A DNA stretch of 64,000 bases from Elephas maximus indicus (Eukaryota; Chordata; Mammalia; Proboscidea; Elephantidae): positions 60,864,607 through 60,928,606 of the forward strand of contig NC_064835.1 of the NCBI RefSeq assembly GCF_024166365.1. The letters run 5' to 3'. A model generated the notes under the pieces. That model did no database searches and was not told the DNA's origin. It was given only the letters and a program-made list of their open reading frames with translations. Positions 10,011 to 21,130 of this stretch are shown here, piece by piece. Within the stretch, counting starts at the first letter, position 1. Each line of letters starts with the position of its first letter. The position numbers were made by a program, and so were the translations under genes.

Positions 10011-10294
10011 TGCCTGTGGCTGGACTAAAATAGGGACGCCACTACAGCATGGCCCAGAATTTAAAGTTGCAGAAGGGAAGTCACTGAAATTTCCACAGGA
10101 GCCTCCTTTAGGGTCTTAATCCTGAGTCTGTCATCGGATTACGTTTGTAGACTCTGCTATGCATAGAAAGCTCCAGGCAAAACCATAAAAAAAAAAAAAA
10201 ATTAAAAACCATGGCTGGATTTTTGTGCCCCACTGCGTAGAACACTTCACAGAGCAACATCCCAACCAGCTCAGAGTAGTGAAATACTAATACT

Positions 10295-10503
10295 AAAAAA
10301 AAAGAAAAAATCGTTGCCGTGGGGATGATTCTGACTAGTGATGACCCTATAGGACAGAGTAGAGCTGCCCCATAGGATTTCCAAAGTTGTAATCTTATGG
10401 AAGCAGACTTCCACATCTTTCTCCCACGGAGCCACCGGTGAATTCAAACCGTCAACCTTTCGGTTAGCAGTTGAGCACTTAACCACTGCACTGCAAGGGC
10501 TCC
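10295..10503 (-). mobile_element. AfroSINE (long type)
   Basis: Tail A-run at left, 5' end at right (GGAGCCCTTGCAG). It carries the extra internal block GTAATCTTATGGAAGCAGAC..CATCTTTCTCCCA that marks the long architecture. Confidence 0.92.
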
Positions 10504-11314
10504 TCCAAAGTATATAATAGAAGCCTAGATTCTGAGTTAACACAACGAAGAGTTGACCCGTGAGCGGCCAGGATTAGTTAAGATTTCTGAAGGGGGAATG
10601 TCAAATTAGGTTTTGGAAGCTTCTGTCTTGAACCCCTCTTTCTTCCCAATTTTCTCAGTCATTCATATTTTTTCTGCCTCTCTTTCCTCCATTTTTCTTC
10701 TCCCGGTACCTCTTTTTTTCCTCATCACTTGAATGTTTTACTACTTGGCCCAGCCCCACATCCCTTTCCCTGACTTTACTGCAACTAATGATACAGGCTG
10801 CTGAGCCATGTCTTGAACAGTACCTGAGCCATTTTTTTTCTTCTTTCTTCTTTCTCTCCCCCAGCCCATCCCTGCCTCCAAGTAAGATCCTGATGTTAGC
10901 TCCGCAAATGGTTAAATGTTAACCAGTGTTTCCTCTAGGACTGTGGAAAACAAGTGATGTTCATCTAAGCCTGTCAAATAAGACGAAGGATGGCAGCGGC
11001 TACACCCTGAGCTGATGGGATGATGGCAGGAAAAGATCAACGTGTTTGAGATAAAACCATCAAAACCGAGCGGAAGAAAGAGTGCACATTCCACAAGTCG
11101 CAAAAACTTATGGCCCCTTTTTCCCTTAAAAACCTGAGCCGATTGGTAGTCTGGTGAGACAGACGACTTTAGGAGGAGATCATTCCCGTCTGTCTCCATA
11201 TAGCGGTATGTCTAATAATTGGCTATTTGCAGCAGGCGGCTCTAACTCTCGAAATTGCAGTAACACCAACAGAAAAGGTTTTAGATCACAAAGGATATCC
11301 TGACTATGAGCTCT
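10504..11314. other. Unassigned intergenic sequence
   Basis: Includes a C/T-rich stretch around 10640-10720 and 10830-10870. No gene signal. Confidence 0.45.
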
Positions 11315-11524
11315 GGCTTTCTCGGGGTGGTGCAAATGGTTGAGCACTTGACTAATAGCTGAAAAGTTGGCGGTTCCAACCCACCGAGATACTGTGGAAG
11401 ACAAGCCTGGCAATCTGCTTCTAAAAGGTCATGGTCTTCAAAACTCCGTGGAGCAGTTCTACTGCACACATGGAGTTGCCCTGAGTCGGAATCACTCTTC
11501 CGCAACTAAAAACAAAAACAAAAT
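11315..11524 (+). mobile_element. AfroSINE, diverged
   Basis: Head GGGTGGTGCAAATGG with B-box-like GCGGTTCCAACCC, then AAGCCTGGCAATCTGCTTCT and the CCCTGAGTCGGAATCA tail followed by an A-rich run. More mutated than most copies. Confidence 0.85.
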
Positions 11525-12056
11525 TTGTTGGAAAGGGAAATCATCTTTGACTGTCTTTAAATTTTAGTGGCAAAAAAGCAGAGGAAAATTAAAACAAGGA
11601 CAAACTTTAAATCTAGAATATTAACCCACCAGAGGAAAACTGTTTAAAAAGATGTCAGACAGGAAGAAAAAGTTTAGGGGAAAAAAAAGATTTCCATATC
11701 AATTCAAATAGAATAAGGCTAAAAAATAACTTTAAAAACTAAAAGAAAAAAATTAGTGCAGAAAAGAAATGTCACATGAAACATGTTATGTAATAAACTA
11801 ATGGTTTACTAGCTTACCATCTGCCCTGTTAGGGTGAGAGTTCTATCTGGAGCTGTACATGCTGGTGAAACCAGTAACACTGCATCTCTTAATTAGTTTA
11901 AGAAAATAATTGTATATATGTTTATGTGTGTATTGTATATACATACAAGTACATTGTTGTATATACATTTGTGTGTGTGTAAGACACATTTAGAGGGTCA
12001 ATTGTTTTTTTAAAAAATGGGGAAAAGAAGGCATAGCTATGATAAGAAACAATCCA
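11525..12056. other. Unassigned AT-rich sequence with TG/TA microsatellite
   Basis: An interrupted TGTGTAT/TATATACA microsatellite lies at about 11910-11985. Nothing else recognised. Confidence 0.5.
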
Positions 12057-12408
12057 TGTTGTTGTTAGGTGCTGGCAAGTCACTTCTTACTCATAGTGAC
12101 CCTATGTACAACAGAACGAAACACTGCCCAGTCCTGCACCATCTTTACAGTCATTGCTATGCGTGAGCCCATCGTTGCAGCCACTGTGTCAGTCTATCTG
12201 ATCAGGGGACTTTTTCTTTTTTTGCTGCCCCTCTACTGAGCATGATGTCCTTCTCCAGGATCTGGTCCCTCCTGATAACATGTCCTAAGTACATAACACA
12301 AAGTCTTGCCATCCTTGCTTCTAAGGAGTATTCTGGCTGTACTTCTTCTAAGGCAGATTTGTTCCTTCTTCTGGCAGTCCATGGTATATTCAATATTCTT
12401 AGCCAAAC
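12057..12408 (-). mobile_element. RTE LINE 3' end, 5'-truncated
   Basis: Reverse complement of the RTE 3' end seen at 56808-57440: (GTT)n tail, ACTCATAGTGACCCTATGTA, then the C-terminal reverse-transcriptase-adjacent coding remnant ending at CCATGGTATATTCAATATTC. The frame is broken. Confidence 0.9.
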
Positions 12409-12417
12409 AATCTATAA

Positions 12418-12447
12418 AGCAAAAACGAAATCTGTTGCCACCGAGTC
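12418..12447 (-). repeat. AfroSINE tail-only stub
   Basis: A-rich run followed by CTGTTGCCACCGAGTCAAG, only the last ~20 bases of a SINE/RTE tail. Either an extremely truncated insertion or the remains of a deleted copy. Confidence 0.6.
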
Positions 12448-12507
12448 AAGGACTGTTTAAAAGGGAGAGGTAAAGAGGAAGAATAAAGCATCATTAGTCT
12501 GGCCACA

Positions 12508-12721
12508 GGAGTCCCAGGGTGGTGCAAACAGTTAACATACTTGGCTGCTAACAGAAAAGTTGGAGGGTCGAGTCCTCTCAGAGGTGCCCCAGAAAAAGGC
12601 CTATCTCTGAAAAATCAGCCTTCTTAACCCTATGCAGCACAATTCTACTCAGACACACATGGGGTTGCCAAGAGTTGGAATCGACTCAATCAATGGCAAC
12701 TGTTTTTGTGGTTTTTGGTTT
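12508..12721 (+). mobile_element. AfroSINE (long type)
   Basis: GGAGTCCCAGGGTGGTGCAA head, GAGGGTCGAGTCC B-box region, tail GAATCGACTCAATCAATGGC and a T/G-rich end. Only a few bases from the RTE stub cluster. Confidence 0.92.
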
Positions 12722-12889
12722 AGCTTGGCCGTAGAAATCTGGGATGCAGAAATGCTTAAACACTTAAAAGTCAACCGACCAGAAGGGGGAAAGCATGTTG
12801 AGGAAAAGAAAAGAGAGAAACAAAAGTTGCAAAAGAAAATCTTACTCTTATTCAATGTTTAAAGAAATTGTAAATTATTCAGACATGGC

Positions 12890-13393
12890 TCCCGACCTTT
12901 TCCCCTAGTTTTGATTGAAATGGCATAGACTCAATGTGATCTATAAGGCTTTCCACGGTGGGCTCCCCCAACGTCCCTAGCCCCACTTCACACCACGTCC
13001 CCTCCTCTCTTCAGTCTAACCACAAAGGTTCTGTCTTTAGTTCTTCAACAATTCTGCCTGGAAATCTTGTCTCACCTTCCTTCAAATTCTAACCTCATAT
13101 CTTTGTAGAAGTCTTCCCTGACCAACCCAGCCTCCCACAGGACCAAGTTAAATCACTCATACCACTGAGCACCTTCCCTTCATACTAGATGGCAATCATA
13201 CAGTAAATGCATACAGACTGCATACCATACAGATTGCAATCCTGCATTTACCAGTGTGATTATTAATGTCTCCTTCCCTCCCTCAATATCCCCAGACTCC
13301 CTCCCTCACCATCCCCATTTGGGCAGGGTTCCTCCAGCTTTTATTCATTGAGTTACCAGCCTATGGTACAGTGCCTGGCAGTTAGGAAGTGCT
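12890..13393 (+). repeat. L2 LINE 3' part, left piece
   Basis: Decayed L2: AGTCTTCCCTGACCAACCCA block and terminal GGTACAGTGCCTGGCAGTTAG. Interrupted by the LTR at 13394 and continued at 13890. Confidence 0.8.
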
Positions 13394-13889
13394 TGTCTTA
13401 GCTATCTAAAACTGTTATCACAGAAATACCACAACCGGATGACTTCACCAAACAAAAATTTATTCTCTCACCATCTAGAAGGTCAGAAGTCCAGGTTCAG
13501 GGTGTCAGCTCCAGGGGAAGTCGTTCTGTCTCTATTAGCCCTGGAGGAAAGTCCTCATAATCAATCTTTCCCTGGTCTAGGAGCTTCTTAGCGCGGGAAG
13601 CTCAGGTCCAAAGGACTTGCTCTGCTCCAGATTTTGTCTTTCTGCTGGCTTTTCTCTTTTATATCTCAAAAGAGATTGGCTTAAAACACAACCTAATCTT
13701 GTAGATTGAGTTCTGCCTCATTAACATACCTGCCTCTAATCCTGCCTCATTAACATCATAGAGACAGAATTTACAACACATAGGAAAATCACATCAGGTG
13801 ACAAAATGGTGGGCAATCACACAGTTCTGGGAATCATGGCTTAGCCAAGCTGACACACATTATTGGGAGACACAATTCAATCCATGACA
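13394..13889 (-). mobile_element. MaLR-like solo LTR inserted in L2
   Basis: Bounded TG...CA with exact 5-bp target duplication GTGCT (13389-13393, 13890-13894). Minus-strand start reads TGTCATGGATTGAATTGTG. It shares most of its length with the LTR at 17853. Length 496. Confidence 0.9.
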
Positions 13890-13930
13890 GTGCTCAATAG
13901 GCATTTACTGAGTAAGTCATTAATGGTTGC
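13890..13930 (+). repeat. L2 LINE 3' terminus, right piece
   Basis: GTGCTCAATAGGCATTTACTG continues the L2 end interrupted by the LTR, which confirms one original L2 copy. Confidence 0.8.
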
Positions 13931-13965
13931 TCACCTGGAATTGATACCTACAAGGAGAAGAGAGG

Positions 13966-14309
13966 ACATTTGTGGTTCAGTGGTAGAATTCTTGCCTTCC
14001 CTGCTGGAGACCCTGGTTCAGTTCCTGGCCAATCCATCTCATGGGCAGCCATCATTCATCTGTCAGGAGAGGCTTGGGTGTTGCTATGATGTTGAATAGG
14101 TTTCAGTGGAGCTTCCAGGCTATGACAGACTGGGAAGAAAGGGCTGGCAACCTACTTCTGAAAATCAGTCATTGAAAACCCCATGGGTCACAAGGATCAA
14201 GATCTGCAACCAATCTTGGAAATGGTGCAGGACCAGGCAGCTCTTTGTTCCATTGTCCATGGAGTTGCCACGAGTTGGGGGCCAATTTGACAGTAGCTAA
14301 CAACAACAA
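13966..14309 (+). mobile_element. SINE with tRNA-Gly-like head and RTE tail
   Basis: The first ~70 bases match a tRNA-Gly(GCC) gene: CATTTGTGGTTCAGTGGTAG, AATTCTTGCCTTCCCTGCTG, CCTGGTTCAGTTCCTGGCCA. The body (AGGTTTCAGTGGAGCTTCCA onward) and the tail (GTTGCCACGAGTTGGG..CAACAACAA) match the RTE-derived elements at 30954 and 58520. A second such copy is at 29235. Confidence 0.88.
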
Positions 14310-15074
14310 GGAAGGGAAGAAAGAAGTGTTATTTGAAAATACAAGTCATGAGTTTCTAGTAATTTCTATAAGGCAGTTTCCTCCCTCCCTCAATCTTTAG
14401 ATAATCACTGCGTTGGGCAATTAATTTACAGTTTGCATAATTATTTTGTTTTATTTGATGATGGGAAATGTTAAAAATTTTTTTAAAACCTGAAAATAAG
14501 GTAGATACTAGTAATGCTACGTTTGGACCACTCCCTCTCTTCATTAAGCCTCCTTCTTCCCATGGACAACAGATAAAGTTGGACTTGTCAACTTTATGAG
14601 CACTGAATTTGCTTTACACTCTAATGTGGGAATGTGGTTGTCCTTTAAACAGTTAATGAGACAGCAGGAGTAACAACTATAAAGGACCAAAAACTATCCT
14701 AAATCATTTCCAACACAGCCCTTTTCAGTTCAATGGTCTAGAGAATTGGATTTTCTTATTCTCAGTAAGTAATGGAATGATTGGGAGCTATGTGTGGTCT
14801 TTAAGAAGTGCTTAATTAAAAGAAAGGAGATTCTAAGAATTAAGGCTTTTAATATATGAGTGTGAGTCACCATGTCAACTCAGTTATGGATTTAACTACT
14901 GTATAGAGTCATTTAGTGAATAAACATGCTTAAAGTAATTTATCATACCATTGCTGCTTATAGTCAGCAGCACTGTTTATATTAAGCCTAATTCCAGGAG
15001 ACTATTTAAGATATTATTATTACTTTTCATCAAATTTAATATTCAAATTGTTCATATAGAACAATACAAGCTCT
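14310..15074. other. Unassigned intergenic sequence
   Basis: AT-rich, no repeat or gene recognised. Confidence 0.45.
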
Positions 15075-15545
15075 CACCCCATCATGGGCATGCCATCTAG
15101 ACTAAGATAGGCCAGGAGAATCAGGGCCACATGAACCACAACATGGCCACCTTGACTAGCACTGTAAGTCTCCAAGGGGCTGAGATAATGCTGGTCACAT
15201 GGATTAGCACAAGGTCAGTTTTGATGACGATCACCCTGGTCACTTTGGGAAGATCAGCAAGAAGTTTAACTACCCAAAGAAGAACCAGAGCTTCTCCCTG
15301 ACTGTCAGCCTCAGTATAATGTAGACCCTTGTTTGGTCAAACAATAGTATCCCCCATCTTTGATAGGATGCAGTTGAGATGCTGCAAAGTTCTGGGGAGA
15401 GAAATGCTCCTGACATAGCCAGTCATCATGAAGGGTAAGTTCGTCAACAAAAGAACAAAGGAGGAGTTTAAGAATGTGGAGCACCTTGTGTTCTAGAGGC
15501 CAAATATGGGTGAGATTTACTAAATATTATAAATGCTTTACCAGA
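15075..15545 (+). pseudogene. RPL27A processed pseudogene
   Basis: Intronless, decayed copy of the mRNA for ribosomal protein L27a (60S subunit). The ATG equivalent is at 15090 (ATGCCATCTAGACTAAG). Recognisable blocks are GGGCCACATGAACCAC, GGTCACTTTGGGAAG, AAGAACCAGAGCTTCTCCCT, AAAGTTCTGGG and the 3' end TACTAAATATTATAAATGCT. An in-frame TAG appears at codon 7 and indels break the frame elsewhere. An A/G-rich run after 15545 may be the tail remnant. Confidence 0.85.
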
Positions 15546-15927
15546 AGGAAAGAAAGAAAGAAAACTTACACATAAGCAGAAAGTTCATGCCTACTGTGAA
15601 TAAAGCTTGACTTCCAGTAGCACTACTCCTAGAAATCGGGTGTTTGTTTTATTTTGTTTGTTCTTTTGACATAACTCAGTAATTTTCCATAGGGGCAGAA
15701 ACCCTGATTCAAATCAGTGCTTTTCTCTGGTTCAAGCTAGTAATAAGAAGCTATTCTATCTTTCCTTTGTAAGAATGAATTTTTTTTTTTGCAAGAGGAC
15801 TTTGAGTGTTACTCATTAACACCTATTCTCTGGTGTAGGAAACTCAGAATGAGGTGAAACTCACAGAGATATTAGGAGTAAGGATTGGAATGAGAATTGG
15901 AGTACTATGTCACAGATAAACTATACA
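15546..15927. other. Unassigned intergenic sequence
   Basis: GAAA-rich stretch then plain AT-rich sequence. No gene signal. Confidence 0.4.
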
Positions 15928-16090
15928 GTGTATTGTGATAGTTTTAAAATAATTATACAAACTATTTGACACTCTTCCTACAAAAGAAAACCTAAATACC
16001 CTCCCCTAGAGTGTGGGCTGGACTTAGTGACTCACTTCTAACAAACAGCATATGGTGAAAGTGGCATTATTTGACTTTCAAGATTAAGGA
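15928..16090 (+). repeat. Old ERV-type LTR, left piece
   Basis: CCCTCCCCTAGAGTGTGGGC, TGGACTTAGTGACTCACTTC and AACAAACAGCATATGGTGAA are blocks of an old mammalian LTR also present at 41935. It is interrupted by the L1 at 16091 and resumes at about 18715. Confidence 0.65.
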
Positions 16091-17430
16091 AAGACGTTTG
16101 CACAAAAACAAGTTCATCAAGGTTGCAGAATACAATACCAATGTACAAAAATCAGTTGTATACACTAGCAATGACCAGTCCAAAAATGAAATTAAGGAAA
16201 TAGATCTATTTACCAAACCACTAGTTGTCGTTGAATAAAATACTTAGGATTAAATTTAACAAAAGCAGGCATGATTTGTACACTAAAAATCATAAAACAT
16301 CATTAAAAAAATTTTTAAAAAGACAAATAAATGGAAGTATAGCCAATATTCATGGATTGGAAGACTTAATATTGTTAAGATAGTAATACTCATCAAATTT
16401 ATTTAGAGATTCAGTGCAATCCCTGTCAAAATCTCACCTGGCTTTTTGGCAGAAATTGACAAGCCAATCCTAAAGTTCTTATGCAAATGCAAGGGACCCA
16501 GAATAACCAAAACAATCTTGAAAAAGAAGAACGAAGTTGGAGGACTCACACATCTTGATTTCAAAACTTAGAGCAAAGCTATAATAATTAAGACTGTGTG
16601 GTACTGGCAGATGGATAGACATACAGATCAATAGAAAAGAACTGAGGGTCCAGAAATAAACCCATACATTTATGATCTATCAATTTTTGATTAGGGGCCA
16701 AGGAAATTCAACAGATAAAAGAATAGCCTTTTTAACAAATGATGCTTGTCCAACCAGATATCCACATGCAAAAGAATAGAATTGGACTCTTACCTCACAT
16801 TATACATAGAACTAGTTTAAAATGGATCAAAGACCTAAATATAAGAGCTAAAACTATAAAACTCTTAGAAGAAAACATAGGTATAATAAACCTTTGAGAC
16901 CTTAGATTAGGCAATGGTTTCTTAGAGACAACCAAAGATGCACAGGCAACCAAAGAACAAATAAATAAGTTGGATTTCATCAAAATTAAAAACTCTTGTG
17001 CATCAAAGGACATTATCAAGAAAGCAAAAAGACAACCTACAGAATGGGAGAAAATATTTGCAAATAATATATTTGATACAGGCCTCATCTAGAATAGATA
17101 AAGAACTCTTACAACTTAACAATAAAAAGATAAGTGACCCAATTTTAAAATAAGCCGAAAAGTTGATTAGATATTTCTCCAGAGAAGATAAACAAATGGC
17201 CAATGAGCAAATAAAAAGATGCTCAGCATCATTAGTCATTAGAGAAAAGCAAATAAAAACCATAGTGAAATACCACTCCCTACTAGGATGGGTATAATCA
17301 AAAAGTTGGACAATAACAAGTGTTGATGAGGATGTGGAGAAATTGGAACCCTCATATATTTCTGGAATGTAAAATGGTGCACTTACTTAGGAAAATAGCA
17401 GTTCCCCAAAAAGCTAAACATAGAGTTACC

Positions 17431-17630
17431 ACAAACCCATTGTTGTTGAGTTGATTTCAACTTATAGTGACTCTATAGGACATGGGTAGAACTGCTCCAT
17501 GGGGTTTCCAAGGCTGTAGTCTTTATGGAAGCAGACTGTTGCATCTTTCTGCCACAGAGCAGCTGGTGGGTTTGAACTGCCAACCTTTCTGTTAGCAGCC
17601 AAGCGTTTAACCACTGTGCCACCAGGGCTC
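17431..17630 (-). mobile_element. AfroSINE (long type) inside old L1
   Basis: CATTGTTGTTGAGTTGATTT tail at left, GAGCCCTGGTGGCACAGTGG head at right on the minus strand, with the long-type internal block. Imperfect duplication of host TAGAGTTACC / TAGTTTACC flanks it. Confidence 0.93.
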
Positions 17631-17852
17631 TTATAGTTTACCATGTAGCTCAGCAATTCCACTCCTGAGTATATACCCAGCAGAGCTAAAAATTTCTGTT
17701 CATACAAAAACTTGTACATGAATTTTCATTAGTAGCATTAAAAAAAAAAATTTTTTTTCTAGCATTATTCCTAACAGCCAAAAAGTGGAAATGACCCAAA
17801 TGTCTATCAACTGATGAGAACATAAACAAAATGTGGTATGTCTATACAATAG

Positions 17853-18321
17853 TGTTATGGATTGAATTGTGTCCCCCAAATGTGTATCAGCTTGGCTAGG
17901 CCATAATTCCATATTGTGTGCTTGTCCACCATTTTGTGATCTGATGTGATTATCCCATGTGTTGTAAATCCTAACCTCTATACTCCTTAATGCAGTAGAA
18001 TTAGAGACACTTATGTTAATGGGGCAGGATTCAATCTACAGGATTATGTTGTATGTTGAGTCAATCTCTTTCAAGAAAGAAAAGAGAGAATGTAGCAGAG
18101 AGGAAAGGGACCTCATACCACCAAGAAAGAAGTGACAGGAGCAGAGCACGTCCTGTGGATCTGTGCTAAGAAGCTCCTAGACCAGGAGAAGATTGATGAC
18201 AAAGACCTTCCCAAAGAGAGAGAAAGCCTTCCCTTGGATCTGGTGCTGTGAGAGAATAAATTTCTGTCTGTCAAAGCCATCCACTTGTGGTATTTCTGTT
18301 ATAATAGCACTAGATTGCTAA
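17853..18321 (+). mobile_element. MaLR-like solo LTR inside old L1
   Basis: Starts TGTTATGGATTGAATTGTGT and contains a GAGAGAATAAATTTCTGT poly(A) region. A 5-bp target duplication AATAG (17848-17852, 18322-18326) separates it from L1. Same family as 13394-13889 but in the opposite orientation. Confidence 0.9.
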
Positions 18322-18706
18322 AATAGAATATTATTTGGCCATAAAAAGGAATGAAGTAATGATACATGCTATTACATGGATGAACCTTGAAAACATTATA
18401 CTAAGTGAAAGAAGCCAGGCACAAAAGGCTACATATTGTATGAATCCATTTATATAAAATATTCAGAAGAGACAAATCCGTAGAGACAGAAAGCAGATTA
18501 GTGGTTTCCAGGGCCTGGAGGAAGAGAGAAATGGGAAGTAACTGAAAATGGGTATGGGGTTCATTTTGGGGAATTAAGAAAATGTTCTGGAATTAGAGAG
18601 TGGTGATGATTGCACAACCTTGTGAATCTACTAAAAACTACTGAATTGTATGCTTTAAAAGGCTGAGTTCTATGGAAGATGAATTACATCTCGATTTTTA
18701 AAAAAA

Positions 18707-19015
18707 GGAAAAAGGGAGTGTCTGTTTTTAAAAAAGGCTTTGCATCTTCTCTCTCTCATCACTCACTCTAGGAGAAGATAACTGCCACGTTACAAGGGCA
18801 CCCAAGCAGCCCTATGTTGTTCTTGTTGTTAGGTGCCATTGAATCAGTTTCAACTCTTAGCAACCCTACAGGACAGAGTACAACCACCACATACTGTTTC
18901 CAAGGAGCGGCAGGTGAATTTGAACTGCCCAACTTTTGGTTAGCTGCTGAGCTCTTAACCTCTACACCACCACGTATGGTGAACATTGAAGGCTCCTACC
19001 AATAGCCAGCAAAGA
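18707..19015 (+). repeat. Old ERV-type LTR, right piece (contains a SINE)
   Basis: CATCACTCACTCTAGGAGAA, AACTGCCACGTTACAAGGGC and CCCAAGCAGCCCTATG continue the LTR begun at 15928. After the SINE, CTCCTACCAATAGCCAGCAA follows. Confidence 0.65.
18815..18973 (-). mobile_element. AfroSINE (short type) inside old LTR
   Basis: GTTGTTAGGTGCCATTGAAT tail at left, TGGTGGTGTAGAGGTTAAGA head on the minus strand at right. Confidence 0.92.
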
Positions 19016-19500
19016 TGTTACTGGAATAAAGCTCTTGCCTCTCACTGGTCAAGAATGAACAGGTAAGGCACACAGAATTTTCCACACAAGCAAAGCTTTA
19101 CTGAAGAGGCTTGCAGGTGGAGACGAGGAGGCCCCAAGCAACACATACTCCCTTATCACAGAACAAAAGACAGGCCTGGGTTTTTAAAAGTTCTTGGGTG
19201 GGAAAAGATTCATGTTTATTCACAGGTATAAGTGGCAATATGTTAACTACAGTGCACGCGCAGCAGCTTTCCAAGATAGCTCCTGTCCTGGAGGCCTCTG
19301 GGATTCATGGCAGGACTTATTAAGGGATGTCACGCCGGCAAAGTCTCCTGGCTGCTGTTGCAGCCCCTCACTGCTCCTGGTGAAGGTCACGCAGTGGTCA
19401 CAGATGGACGTTCTGCGCATGCCCCTGGGGCTGGTTTTCTCCAGCTGCTTCTGAAAGGCAACTTTAAAGAAGTTGAAGGCTATTTTCTGATACCCTGCCC
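19016..19500 (-). mobile_element. ERV LTR fragment related to 34303-35049
   Basis: Reverse complement shares CTGCTCATTCTTGACCAGTG-like end, AAGCTTTGCT, AACTTTTAAAA and GGCCTCCAGGACAGGAGC-type blocks with the LTR at 34303-35049. Its minus-strand 3' end is ..CTTTATTCCAGTAACA. It is cut at the right by an AfroSINE, so its 5' part is missing. Class not determined. Confidence 0.8.
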
Positions 19501-19593
19501 CATTAGAGTTTCCAAGAAGTGTCTGGTGGATTTGAACTGCCGACCCTTTGGTTAGCAGCCATAGCACTTAACCACTAGGCCACCAGGGTTTCC
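19501..19593 (-). mobile_element. AfroSINE, head half only
   Basis: GGAAACCCTGGTGGCCTAGT head on the minus strand is intact, but the tail half is missing where it meets the LTR fragment. Deletion at the junction is likely. Confidence 0.9.
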
Positions 19594-19615
19594 TTGTGGA
19601 GGTTAGCAAGTACCA

Positions 19616-19660
19616 AATCCTCTCCCTCTGCCTCTCCCTCTCCCTCTCCCTCTAGCTCTA
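19616..19660. repeat. (CTCTCC)n microsatellite
   Basis: About 40 bases of CTCCCT repeats with small interruptions, next to the truncated SINE. Confidence 0.9.
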
Positions 19661-21130
19661 GAGACTTGAGCCATATATCATTTTTCCAAGGGTTACACAG
19701 GGTCTTCAGGCATGTAGCCCACAAATGGTCAGAGGAGTATACATCACAAGACAAATACAAGAAACTCTTCATTAGACTAAACATATGCATGCAAGACATC
19801 TGTACTCTAACTGAGATAAGGACCAAGAAAAAAAGAAAGTTACAGACCAAAAGTGCCAAGCAACTTTCCTAGCTGCTGCCTGGCAGGCTGAAGGCCATCC
19901 CCCAAGAGATCAAAGAAAATGAAGGAAACCAAGGCTGCAAGAACTGAGAAGGCCCCATACTCCTTTGGAAAGAGACCAGTGCAGCTGGTGTAATTGAAAG
20001 TGAGAGTGTACAAAATACCAAGAAAAAAAACCTATAGGTTACTTAGAGTATCATTACAGCATTGGTTATGTCAAGATCCCGATCGCCTGCTTTGAAAAGA
20101 AGAAAACATGTCGCAGAGTATTAGGGTCACATGAATTAATTTTTTTTTTTTTTTTATCATGGCATGCAGGTGCAGTTAAGACATTGCAAATTTTTTTTTT
20201 TTTTTTTTGGCAAGTAGGCTAGTAAACTGAGTTTGGCTGGCTTGACCCACACTCATCACTTCCAGGACAATGGACAGGAGGGGACAGGTTCTGCTTGGTC
20301 TGAGCAGCTCACACTTGAGCCACACCCATTCCCATCACCTAAGCTTTTGTTTGCTAACGGACAGAAGGAGCATGTAAGCAGCTCCTGGGTACGTTGGCTA
20401 TCACAACTACCTCTGTCTTTGTGGATTCACTTTGCCGTTCACCCTTCTGAGATAAATCATGACTCCATATGCCTGTTAACAAAAATCAAGACACAGAACT
20501 GGAATAAATGGTGGAAGACATGGTGAAAGGCGTGCTGAACTTGCAATAGCACTGTGGTCACTCTAACACTTGATTGCAATAGGTCTTAAGTAAAAGTAAC
20601 AGGTCTGAAGACCAGTCATGGGAGCTTGCCTCCAACCTCAAGAAAACCTCAAAATACAGCCAATTTAAACCTAGATCACCCAGGGAAGCCCCAGACCAAT
20701 CCCTCCAGGGACATGGGTGATGTCATTTAGTTAGGCACTCCACCCACCAACTCACAAACACCTGTAGGCAAATTTCTTGGGACCGTCATCATACAAATAC
20801 ACGTTTGCTCCAGACACACATAGGCTTCATCTCATCTCCGTGGACCTAAATTTCTAACCTTTTACCCTTACCCCGATATCTACCTTTACTCTATTTAGTT
20901 TTGTCAACATTTAGAACTCGCATGATTTTCTTAGAACTCAGAAATTCTATAAGGCCTAAGGAAATTGTCAGCTTCCTTAATAAAATAAAATTCACCAAAA
21001 TTGTCAGTGAGGTGAAAATATCCAGATGGAGAGGATGAACTAACCTACAAATACCTAACTCCCAGATGTCTTCCCTTGTCTCTCATTAATTGCCTCTATC
21101 ACCTTAAAACTGGCCTCAGGCAGTGCTACC
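19661..21130. other. Unassigned intergenic sequence with two poly(T) runs
   Basis: T runs at about 20139-20157 and 20191-20209 suggest ends of lost retrocopies on the minus strand. The rest shows no recognised repeat or gene. Confidence 0.45.

Larger units (their letters stand above)
16091..18706 (+). mobile_element. Old L1 LINE, ORF2 3' half and 3' UTR, interrupted
   Basis: ORF2 remnant (stop-filled) from the KVAxYxxNxQKS region through the C-terminal region near 17300, the distal part at 17631-17852 and 18322-18450, then a 3' UTR with A-rich end near 18700. It is split by an AfroSINE (17431-17630) and an LTR (17853-18321). It lies inside an older LTR. Confidence 0.88.
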
